Part shown: in pieces, positions 34,409 through 43,259 of the stretch | Layout of the letters: each line of letters begins with the position of its first letter | Position numbering within the stretch: the stretch's first letter is position 1 | Origin: Apodospora peruviana | Lineage: Eukaryota; Ascomycota; Sordariomycetes; Sordariales; Lasiosphaeriaceae | DNA: 64,000 nucleotides | NCBI GenBank assembly: GCA_033439685.1 | Contig: JAUEDM010000004.1 | Span: 3,720,001 to 3,784,000 of the forward strand | Direction: 5' to 3' | The notes under the pieces: generated by a model | Told to the model about the DNA's origin: nothing | Seen by the model: the letters and a program-made list of their open reading frames with translations, nothing else | Databases searched by the model: none | Translations under genes and position numbers: made by a program

Positions 34409-35014
34409 TGATGTCGTTCAAAACCATGTATGATTGGACAGTCAGAGGACAGGCGATACGCGTGAGCGAGGGCTTCATTGACGCCGGATATATTATGCCA
34501 ATATTGAACATTTTATGTTGCAGGCTGCTGAGCATCTTCCAGGAAGGTGGAAATTTGCGTTATCGATTCCCAGTCATTCTATACATAGCGAAATGTAAAG
34601 ATCAGTCATGGGGGATAGCAAACCCGCCAACGAATAGCAAAATAGTACCTGGTAACCATCTAATAGTATTGCGATGGATAATGGAATAAAAAAGCAAAGC
34701 GCCAGCCATGATCCGACCCTCCCTTGGCCTTTACCCCGTGACCTGTGCGTTTCCTACACGACAGTCATCTAATGATATATATATATACGCGCTGCCCCTA
34801 AATAATGGCCAATCCCAAACCCCCACCAAGTCTTTCATCTCGTTCACTCCTTTTCTGTATAAAATAATAAAGCGTCCGAAAGGCTAGGAGGACAGCATAC
34901 CGGCACGCCTTGCACCGCTAGTCGGCTTCCCGGTGCTGCGCGACGTGCCGCGTCACACAAGAGCCTTTTAAACTGTGTTGGTGATTTACCACAGTCCGAG
35001 CAATTCGGGCAGAT
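34409..35014. other. Intergenic, AT microsatellite
   Basis: Convergent 3' flanks. A short (AT)n run lies near 34774-34787 (atatatatatac). The ORF at 34408-34689 is not supported. Confidence 0.5.
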
Positions 35015-35687
35015 CTACTCCTTTGTCGACTCGTCTGTCCGGGGAAGGGTGGCGGTCGGGTGGCTGTCGTCGGTCGCCTGAGACGTGTTCTCGATGGTCG
35101 CTTCAGCGGGGGTGTTCTTCTTGAGGAGGTTGAGGAGCGCGGGCGGGTTGGCGCCGAGGAAGTCGTCGACCTTATCGCCGTCCTTGAAGACGAAGAATGT
35201 GGGCATGGCGCGAACGCCGAGGTCTTGGGCGAGATCGGGGAGGTGGTCGACGTCGAACTTGGCAAAGTAGATCTTGTCCTTAAATTCTTCGGACTCGGAC
35301 CACCTGTTTTAGGAGAGAAGGTTAGAATTGTTGGAGGAGGGAAAGGGGTTAGAGGGAGGGACGTACTTGGCGATCTGGGGAGCAATGGCCTTGCAAGGGC
35401 CGCACCATACCGCGAAGGCGTCGAGGAGGACGACCTTGTTCTTGGCGATGGTCTCCTTGAACTGGGATACGCTGTTGGAAAGAGAGGAGGGTTAGCAATT
35501 GCGCCGGTCAATGGCTTGGGAGACAGAAGGAGAAAACGCACGTCTCAATGTTGTGGACAGTCATCTTGGGCGAGCTGGTGGTAAAAAGTCGCGATGCGAA
35601 TATGGATTGTTGTGAAAGTGTAGCACGAATTGGTAGTCTCGAAGATCGTAGAGCTGATCGTGACAAGAATCTGGTTGATGATGACAT
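35015..35687 (-). CDS. Thioredoxin, probable mitochondrial/cytosolic dual form
   Basis: Three exons (35542-35687, 35367-35471, 35015-35303), 179 aa. The core is a classical thioredoxin fold with active site VWCGPCK and AMPTFFVFKDGDKV with the cis-Pro. It reduces disulfides using electrons from thioredoxin reductase. The first 41 residues (MSSSTRFLSRSALRSSRLPI onward) are Arg/Ser-rich without acids, a typical mitochondrial presequence, and are followed by a second Met in MTVHNIET, where cytosolic thioredoxins normally begin. Leaky scanning or a second promoter could therefore give a cytosolic form. The C-terminus has a ~35-residue Thr/Ser-rich acidic extension not found in the short thioredoxins. 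Introns have standard GTGCGT and GTACGT donors. Confidence 0.92.
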
Positions 35688-36394
35688 CTGAAAGAGAAGA
35701 AGTTGTTGGTGGGGTTGTGGGAGGTTAAATAAAGGGTTTTCGCAAAGCACGCAAGCAGCAGCTGTCAAATGCAGTCAGTGTGTTCGGATCGAAGAGAAAA
35801 TCGCGGTAATTTCTGGATACATGATGTAATCGGGGAAGACCCCTGCGGGCAGTTACCGATTTGTCAGGAGCTCGGGGCAGCTCCGATGACGCGAGTGGAA
35901 GGCGTAGGCGGGAATCAGAGCCCGGTCTGGCTTAGGTCATCACACCAAAAGCCACTTTTTGGAATGCCGAAACTGTTGCGAAAGCCACATCGCCGCGGGG
36001 TTGTGGTTTTCTGCTGAGCGGCTGCTCGCTACTTTCCGTGCGTCGAGATGGAAGCCCCGGCAGCGTCCGATGCTGATTTCTCATCATGGACTTGAAGCAC
36101 GTAATAATACGACATATTTACAGTACAACCTGAATTTTTATCTGATTGTTCTTTTCTTGTTCAGCCCAGTTTCCAATGATTCCACATCACCTATCACATA
36201 CCTGCCCCGCGCCTCGGAGACGCCACAAAGTGCCCAGCCCGGCCTATTTAAACCGCCGAACCCCCGAACCTATCAACGTCGATTCAACGGTAACATGATG
36301 ATTCCTCATAATCAGCAAGCCGCTCGATCTGTTATTTCCAGATAGATGGGACTCGAACAACCCAGCGCATTTCGTGTCGGTGACAGTTTTCATT
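35688..36394. other. Intergenic, no supported gene
   Basis: Upstream of thioredoxin and downstream of the phosphatase. ORFs of 80-130 aa (35769-36345) show nothing recognisable. Confidence 0.45.
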
Positions 36395-37572
36395 TCAGAA
36401 AAACGCATTCGCACTGATATCATTCGTGCCCAGGTTACCCAGACTCCAGTTCACCTCGACCGTCTTGACCAGACTGTAGTGGTTGTACGTGGTAGAGTTG
36501 GTCGTGCCCTTCTTGGCAGTCGGGATCGCGCTGCCCAGCAGGACTGCGTAGACCCGGTTGGTGCCGGTTGTGGTGCCCTCGTCAAATGTCAAGATGACGA
36601 GGGTGCGGTTGATGTTGAAGTTGGGGTTAGCCAGCAAGGGCGTGATCCAGTTGTTCGACCAGGTCGCCGCCGCCGCGAGGGACGAGTCGTGCCCACTGTT
36701 TGCTATTTATTTACACATGGGTCAGTAACCTACTTGTGGAATATCTGGTCTGCAAGAAACAAGGAAGACTTACTCATATTGGGCGTGATAAACATCCACT
36801 GCGGAAGTTTGTTGTTGGCCAGATCTCTGTTGAACATGGTGAAGTTCTTGCACTTGGCGAGCCGGTTGACATCGGATGTGACGGAGTCGTAGCTCATCAG
36901 TGGGCTATGTAGGTTTGTTAGTCATGAGTTCTGTGACGAAAAACGAGAAACTCTTGAAAAAACTGACTTGTGCTTTCGAACATAGTCGTCAGCGCCGGTG
37001 GCTTGGTTCTTGTAGTTCCCCTCGAAGCCTGAATAGGGCATATCCTCCTGGTAGACGCCCCAGCTGATGCCCTTCGCCTCGAGAAGGTCGACAACGGATT
37101 TGACACTTGTAGCCAGGCGACTGAAGTCGTTAGTTGTGATGCCGTTGCGAGTGGCACCCGCTGCACCAACATAGTTCGGCTGGTGATACGCAATTAGTTG
37201 ATTACTGTTGGTAGTGAGAGTTACATTATAGCTTAATTACCTGGCTCGGATGGGTTACGCCATAGTATTGCGTCAGGCTGATGCCCTGAGTGGCAAGGTA
37301 GGCAAGGTTTGCTGGTCATATCTGTCAGCTATCGGAATCTTTTTGAGGACATGTGCTGTCTTACAGTTTGCAATAGCGGCGCTGTAGTCCTGGTTTTCAA
37401 GAAAAATTTGTACGAAGCGGTCGAAGGTCTTGCCAACCACGTTGCTGGTAGGAGACAAGGTCAGGGCTGTGGCTCGAGCTGCGGCAACAGCACTTGATGC
37501 CGTGCTAGTGTACTGGAGTTGGGCAGCGGCGCCGCCGAGGAGGCTGAGAAACAGAAGTGACAGGCGGGCCAT
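36395..37572 (-). CDS. Secreted acid phosphatase, phosphoesterase (PF04185-type) family
   Basis: Five exons (37365-37572, 37241-37311, 36968-37179, 36774-36904, 36395-36702), 309 aa, every junction in phase. The N-terminus MARLSLLFLSLLGGAAAQ is a signal peptide. Family marks: FDRFVQIFLENQDY near residue 50 (the metal-binding region of this alkaline-phosphatase-like fold), YYGVTHPSQPNYVG across exons 2 and 3, GISWGVYQEDMPYSGFEG, FITPNMTNSGHDSS across exons 4 and 5, and LVILTFDEGT. It should release phosphate from esters outside the cell. Two CACGTG boxes in an inverted repeat lie 346-391 bp upstream of the start, which suggests control by the phosphate-starvation bHLH factor (NUC-1/Pho4 type). 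Confidence 0.92.
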
Positions 37573-37912
37573 GGTGTCAGTCTGTTAATAATATCACGTA
37601 TATCGTGTCAAGAAGATGATGTCTGTGATGTCTCCTCCTTGTTTCCGATGCTTCTCGTTGGTCAAGGTTGATGCCGGAAGGCCATCGTCAGATATATACG
37701 ATACATTCCTTTCCTTCTCCACTGACGATAACCCTTTGGGTCATCTTCTTGAGTTGTCTGATACGTGAACACTTTTTCCATCCTCATGTTTGTGTTGCAG
37801 TAGGTCGAGGCCCTATGTTAACCGAGCTCCCAACCTCCCTGTCAACAGCACCATGCGCTGGAGGGCCTCGGTGACCACCGAGGCAATCCGGAACTCTAGT
37901 CTCTGCACCACA

Positions 37913-37969
37913 ATATCCACGTGGTGATGTCAAAGAATTTCTTTTGACGTTTCTCCTACACGTGGATAT
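37913..37969. promoter_or_regulatory. Inverted repeat carrying two CACGTG boxes
   Basis: The 11-bp arms ATATCCACGTG (37913-37923) and CACGTGGATAT (37959-37969) are exact inverted copies, and each holds a CACGTG core. The loop contains a second imperfect palindrome, gtcaaagaatttcttttgac. CACGTG is the known target of fungal bHLH regulators, including the phosphate-control factor (Pho4 in yeast, NUC-1 in Neurospora). The nearest gene on one side is the acid phosphatase, on the other a metal transporter. Confidence 0.6.
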
Positions 37970-38464
37970 CTGCCGCCAACCAGTCGAAATGCGGTGGCAT
38001 CAGATACCTGGTACCGTGCAACGTTCAGACTCAGTGTTTGGTTCCAACTACCACACTAGCGTAGTAGTTCGGTATTCGTCAAGTTACCTGCATGATGTCT
38101 ACAAGAGCGATAAGTGAAAGTCGACTATATTGCAGTCCAAAAGGTTGCACTAGGCACACGGCATGCACACGCGGGAGGCTCAAAGAGGATATCAAATTAT
38201 ATCTCGGTCGGCAATCTGAGTTTAGCTCAGGAACAAGCCAAATCGATAGAGTTGTTTTTTATTCCTCGGTGGGGTGTTTGACCTGCAGACGTTCTGAAGT
38301 TTGGATCAGATAAAGAACGTTGAAGCAACACGTGTGGTGGATCGCTTGGCGTTATTGGTCGAGACAGAAACGTGCCCCTTTTTGGGTTGCATCATGCGAA
38401 CAGCTTCCCGAACACCATCTCATCGTCAAGTGCGCGTAGCAACCTTGACCTCGCATCGACCTGG

Positions 38465-38484
38465 CCAATCACATCTTAGCTGAT
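38465..38484 (+). promoter_or_regulatory. CCAAT-N12-GAT, CBC-HapX-type iron site
   Basis: CCAAT at 38465-38469, exactly 12 bases, then GAT at 38482-38484. This fits the CSAAT-N12-RWT consensus described for joint binding of the CCAAT-binding complex and HapX in Aspergillus. It lies 359 bp upstream of the CCC1-like start. HapX is known to activate vacuolar iron storage under iron excess, so the match makes sense, but short motifs arise by chance. Confidence 0.5.
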
Positions 38485-38827
38485 TGTCAGTGTAGACTTG
38501 GAACCCTAGCCTCACTGATTACCTTACGTACCTAAGTTATGGGGTGTGATAATTTGTGTACTTGCACTGGGAAGGGATGGGGGATACAGTGGTACCTCGA
38601 CGTGGTCGATCAGCAAGCACCAACCCCCGGTGTACGACATAATTGAAGAGCATTCGTCTTTTCAACTTGATAGAAACATGAATCTCGTCAGTTCTCAAAA
38701 GTCAAGAAGTCTGCCCTTGACTTGGCACCTGAACCAGTCCCACTCTCATATCCGCATCTGTACCAACTTCCTCCCTTACCCGCACACTCACTGCTTTCTG
38801 GACACAGTCTGAAACTGATCAACAACC

Positions 38828-39961
38828 ATGGAGACTATCATGAAGAAGATCAATTCCTTCCGTCCCCAGTCCCACCACCACAAGCACAACCACAAAACAG
38901 CACGCCATGGCCATGATGGCGAATTACCAGTCTACGAATCTCTTCGTGAAACCGATTTCACCTCTGAACCGACCTCTCCAGGCTCCTCCAGTTCCACCGA
39001 GACCCTCCGACCCCAAACCCACCAAATCCACAACATGGCCTTACCAGCAGAGACACTGGCCTGCATAGGAGGACAAGATATCCTCACATCACCACCCTCC
39101 TCACCACCTTCCAGCATCTGCACACTCCCCTCCTTTAAGCACTTGCTCGCCGACTTCACACTAGGTTTCGCCGACGGCCTCACCGTTCCCTTCGCCCTGA
39201 CAGCCGGTCTCTCCTCTCTAGGTCAGACCAACACGGTCATCTACGCCGGCATGGCCGAGATCTGCGCCGGCAGCATCAGCATGGGTATCGGCGGGTATCT
39301 GGCCGCAAGAGGCGAGAACAGAGCCGATGCTGACACCGACGTAAATGAGTCTTCTGTGAAAGACGTCCGTCGTGCTACTGATGACATCGACTCAGGCTAC
39401 GGCGAAGAAGAAGAAGAAAAGGCATGTCGGCGGCCACTTCGGATCGATGATCCAGAGAAAATGGAATCAGAAGACAACGCCAGCACAAGCACCGATATCA
39501 CAGACACGGAGCAGAGTGTTCTGGCAAAACAGCTTGCTTCGTTGCACTTACCCGCGCATCTGGAAGAAGCCGTCCTGAAGCACGCTAGACAGAACGGCTA
39601 CTCACTATACGCCCCAGATAACGAAGAAGACCAGAAGCGGGAGGCAGCACTGCCCTCGGCAGTCATTTCTGGGCTGTCAGTCTCGCTCGGATATCTGTTG
39701 GGCGGGATATTGCCACTCTTTCCCTATTTCTTTGTCAACAACGTCGGGGACGGGCTGGTCTGGAGCTTTGTGGTCTGCGTCGTGGCGCTGTTTGTGTTTG
39801 GATTTACCAAGGATATTGTCATGAATAATAACCAGAGCAGGAAGAGTAAGGCGAAGCGGATCAGAGCGAGTCTCTGGGAGGGCATACAGATGGTCGTGCT
39901 GGGGAGTATTGCTGCTCTTGCGGCCGTTTTGTGCGTCAAGGCGTTTGAGGGGTTGATCTAA
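38828..39961 (+). CDS. CCC1: Vacuolar iron/manganese transporter, CCC1/VIT1 family
   Basis: Single exon, 377 aa. Family core: LADFTLGFADGLTVPFALTA as helix 1 and GMAEICAGSISMGIGGYLAA as helix 2, with the Glu and Met residues used for metal in VIT1-type carriers. A long acidic, His-poor loop follows (residues ~155-240, with SGYGEEEEEK), then three more helices: SGLSVSLGYLLGGILPLFPY, LVWSFVVCVVALFVFGF and MVVLGSIAALAAVLC. The N-terminal tail is His-rich (SHHHKHNHK) and may bind metal. It moves Fe2+/Mn2+ from cytosol into the vacuole. An iron-response-like CCAAT-N12-GAT site lies upstream. Confidence 0.93.
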   Translation: METIMKKINSFRPQSHHHKHNHKTARHGHDGELPVYESLRETDFTSEPTSPGSSSSTETLRPQTHQIHNMALPAETLACIGGQDILTSPPSSPPSSICTLPSFKHLLADFTLGFADGLTVPFALTAGLSSLGQTNTVIYAGMAEICAGSISMGIGGYLAARGENRADADTDVNESSVKDVRRATDDIDSGYGEEEEEKACRRPLRIDDPEKMESEDNASTSTDITDTEQSVLAKQLASLHLPAHLEEAVLKHARQNGYSLYAPDNEEDQKREAALPSAVISGLSVSLGYLLGGILPLFPYFFVNNVGDGLVWSFVVCVVALFVFGFTKDIVMNNNQSRKSKAKRIRASLWEGIQMVVLGSIAALAAVLCVKAFEGLI

Positions 39962-40272
39962 TCGCGGTCAGTTCACGTATAAATGAATCGAGAATATGAG
40001 AGACTGGTTTTGTAGTATATGACTAGGATCCGATATGATATTTGAACGAGAGGAAAACTACCTATGTAGGTAAGTAGTAGGTAGGTACAGAGTACAGAGT
40101 ATGAGAAAGCCTCCTATATTCATCCATGCCCTGCCATGCCCTGTGCTTCGATACCCCGAAGCCTTCATCTAACTTTCATGTATATATACCCCAGGCTTAT
40201 GCATAAGAAAAGTGGAAAAGAAAAACAGACCGACCGAAACCATCAAGTTACCGTCATCACTGGTGAAGTGAG

Positions 40273-40604
40273 TTAAAAGTTCACTGGCACCGCACGACGA
40301 CGACCAATAAGAGCGTCAGCGGCATTGCTGTTGGGCTGCGCGTCCCCGAAGCCGCACCCGCCGTCGCGCTCCTGGGCGACGATGGCGCCAGCACACTTGC
40401 CCGATGTAAAACCGCAGCACCCCGAAGAGCAGTCGGCATCGCTGGTGCAGGGGCCGGTAAGGAACTGCGTCCCCTCACCCTGGGCGGCCACGAAGGCGGT
40501 CACTATGTTCATGACATAGTCAGTTTTTGAACTTCTTTTCGGCAGGGATGTGGTAGGAAGTACTTACAGGGGAGTAGAAAGAAGGCAATAGCGGAGTTCT
40601 TCAT
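40273..40604 (-). CDS. BAS2-like small secreted Cys-rich protein (candidate effector)
   Basis: Two exons (40568-40604, 40273-40502) give 88 aa. Splicing inside the signal peptide is needed: MKNSAIAFFLLP joins LTAFVAAQ, a clean signal sequence with cleavage after AAQ or nearby. The mature part has six cysteines (31, 37, 41, 42, 49, 62) in TGPCTSDADCSSGCCGF, SGKCAGAIVAQERDGGCGFG. This pattern matches the Magnaporthe biotrophy-associated secreted protein 2 (BAS2) family, which is widespread in ascomycetes, so a general role is as likely as a host-directed one. A TATATAAC stretch lies about 130 bp upstream of the start (minus strand, near 40732-40739). The C-terminus has RRR. Confidence 0.85.
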
Positions 40605-41845
40605 TTCGGTTTATGTAGATTTTGGTTGGAGCACGACTTGAGAAGTGTTGGTGCGGTGGTATGCTTGAGTTGTATGTAATGGACTGTGAAAGTTGCGTGA
40701 TTCTTTTGCATCAAATCGACAGACAGTAAGGGGTTATATACCTGGTCAAGTATGTCTGAATCGGTATAAGGAAGCTACTCATCTCCAAGAGGTGACAATG
40801 AACGCCGACAGACTTAGAGTCGAATGCATCATCTTGATACAGATCATTTTGGAATCATTCTTGACGAAGCCTGATGTGAACCCAGTGGTTCATCATCTGT
40901 ATCAAATCATGTTCCCCAATCTGGGCTGTAATTATTCTGACGTTTGTTCGCCAGTCTGGTGGCTGTTGGGAATCAGGTCAAATCTGCAACATAAACCCCT
41001 TTAACCCTACCCACATACACGGGAGTATAATGCGAGAAACACGCCGCTATTTCTATTCGTCGGGATTGGCCGGCCGTACATAGATCTCCATAGTCAGAAG
41101 TATAGCTGAGCTCTTACGACAGATCTACCAGCAACAAGCGAAAAGTCTCCCACAATACTAAACACCCGTCCGAACTTGTGAATCGTTGCGCCACCAACAC
41201 TATAGTCCCGTGACTCTTCATCTGCGTAAGATCTGGCGACTTTGGCCCTCTGCTGCCCGGGTTCCAAGACCATGTTCGGACTTTTGCGTAAAAACAACGG
41301 GCCGCGCCGCGGTCAAAATGTGTGGGGTTTGAGGATACCTTGTGCTGATCATACGGTGCAAAATGGAATCATTCGAGGATTCGCAAGCTAAGGTACCTAC
41401 CTACCTATAGGCATAGCAACGTTCAGGGCCACTGGTTGTAATAATTCTGCGACACCAGCATAAACTGATGATTTACGTAGGGTGTCTGAGATTGAATGTA
41501 ATCACTTACCTATACAACCCAGTATAGAACAGGGAAGGAAGGGCACAGCATGTCGGTACTTTTTCTTCGCTTGGCCATGCTGATCTGATGACACAATGTT
41601 TGTGTAACTATCCTGAAGCCCGAGACCACGGGTGAACGTTTCATTAGGTAAGGAAACCGAGACAGCTTTAGACTTGAATAGGGGAGCTTTGTTTCAGTCA
41701 CCGTACATCAAAACAAACTGCATTGCTTACTCCGGGAGCTCCCGAGAGGCACGCATCATAATGACAGGCCAATCACCTTTGTGAATAGAAACCCGAAAGT
41801 TTTCATGTTGATAATAAAACAAACTCATTTTGCAATTGTTTGGGA
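40605..41845. other. Intergenic, no supported gene
   Basis: Promoter of the BAS2-like gene, then AT-rich sequence with TACCTACC-type motifs near 41391-41405. ORFs at 40693-41701 are not supported. Confidence 0.5.
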
Positions 41846-42628
41846 TCAAGTGTACCTCGTCTGGGGCATGTTCTCCATTAGGATCCTCGTAATTTCATAC
41901 ACCTTCTCTGCCTCCTCGTGCGTCCACTTGCCAGCCGCCATGGGCGCGCCTGTCCAGCCCAAAGCCGTCTGCCTGACCTCGGCGAGGATGGCATCGCTCT
42001 TCTTCCTTAACCCTTCCCTGGTCTGTTCTATCCCCTTCGCGTGCACGTTTTGTTTGGCCCAAAGGCCCAAGTCCGTCTCATACATCTTTTGCACTAGTGC
42101 AATGACTTCCTCGACGTCCTCTACGTCCACATCTTCATACACAAGGTCCTTCTCGCTCAGCTCCACCTCCGTCTGCACGTTCTCGTAGTAAAAATTGCGT
42201 ATGCGGTCCCGAAACGTCGCCGCCGAGATAAAATCCCCGTTTGCCGCGAGGTTTGTGAGCTGTACGTCGGAGCTTCCATCCCTCGGTCGACTGTTTGGAT
42301 TCTTGCGTGGCCGCAAGAATTCGTCCCAGTTGCTCCAGATCCAGTAAAGTGCCCAGAGAGCTGCGATGCCAAAGCTGGTGCCAAAGACAATTTTCTCCAC
42401 CTCGCCTGAACCGAGATCTGTTTTGGAAGCATTCTCGATGATGATGGTGCCGTTGGGGAATGAGATGTTGGAGCTGTTGGCCAGAGTGCCCGGGATGGCA
42501 ATGAGGTTAGGCGGAAATGGCGCGACGCCCCATTCAGCGGTGCTCATGTTCATGAGCATGACCCATCTTGTTGTGTTAAACGTGTAGTAATTGAAGCCCT
42601 CCCATGACTCCATGGCAGGCGGTTTCAA
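41846..42628 (-). CDS. Single-pass membrane protein, unknown function
   Basis: Single exon, 260 aa from MKPPAMESW; the second Met (MESWEGF) may be the real start. The first ~75 residues have five N-x-S/T sites, then a membrane helix IVFGTSFGIAALWALYWIW (about residues 80-98), followed by a basic and acidic cytosolic part with a coiled-coil-prone segment (YEDVDVEDVEEVIALVQKMY). There is no signal peptide, so the N-terminus is probably outside by a type III topology. It is the first of three neighbouring genes of uncertain role, next to the Hsp70-like ATPase. No family recognised. Confidence 0.65.
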   Translation of the reverse strand: MKPPAMESWEGFNYYTFNTTRWVMLMNMSTAEWGVAPFPPNLIAIPGTLANSSNISFPNGTIIIENASKTDLGSGEVEKIVFGTSFGIAALWALYWIWSNWDEFLRPRKNPNSRPRDGSSDVQLTNLAANGDFISAATFRDRIRNFYYENVQTEVELSEKDLVYEDVDVEDVEEVIALVQKMYETDLGLWAKQNVHAKGIEQTREGLRKKSDAILAEVRQTALGWTGAPMAAGKWTHEEAEKVYEITRILMENMPQTRYT

Positions 42629-43259
42629 TGCTCGGTACTGTCAAGGTCGAGGTTGATGGGTCTTTTGGAGGACGGTTGGCGATGTTGGACCAGCCACGAG
42701 ATGTCGTTGACTCTGAGCACCAAAGAGAGTTGATCAGGCAAGTTTTGTCCGCTTGATCAGAGTGCGCCTGGCACGGCCAAGGCTCAAGCAGCTAGCCACG
42801 TGCATGCCACAATGCAGCGTCAAAATGTACATCGAGGTACAAAAGGGAGCCCTAAAATCGCTGTCTCGTTGAGTTGCCGAGAAGCTGGGTGTGAGAATAG
42901 CAAGTGCACATCTTGGTGCTATTTGTAACCAGAAAAGCCAGGCAAGGCAACGAATGGAAGAACATAAAATGCCAAAGTATGCCTGGGCAAAAATTGGTGG
43001 TGCGGCCATGCAGCCAGCCGCTGCAGCCATCGTCTCATTGTCACAAGCCACCAGAGGGCTTCAATTTCTTCAGTTCCTGCTCCAAATGTGCGTTTCTGGA
43101 GCCTCGCCAACATAAGGACACAAATCACGATTTGATAGCAGGGACTCCGTACACAGGTGCAGTTTGATGGTACACAGGCGCATTGGCTCCCCCAGGTTTG
43201 CCTCTAAATCATCGTCTAGCTTCTGAAATCTGTCTTGACCGTTCTGGAATGTGCTGTGG
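42629..43259. other. Intergenic, no supported gene
   Basis: Upstream of the membrane-protein gene and 3' flank of the Hsp70-like gene. ORFs of 70-105 aa here are shadows or chance. Confidence 0.45.

Larger units (their letters stand above)
37573..38827. other. Divergent promoter region of the phosphatase and CCC1 genes
   Basis: No gene. Contains the two regulatory-looking sites listed separately (CACGTG pair; CCAAT-N12-GAT). Small ORFs at 37668-38812 are not supported. Confidence 0.55.
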
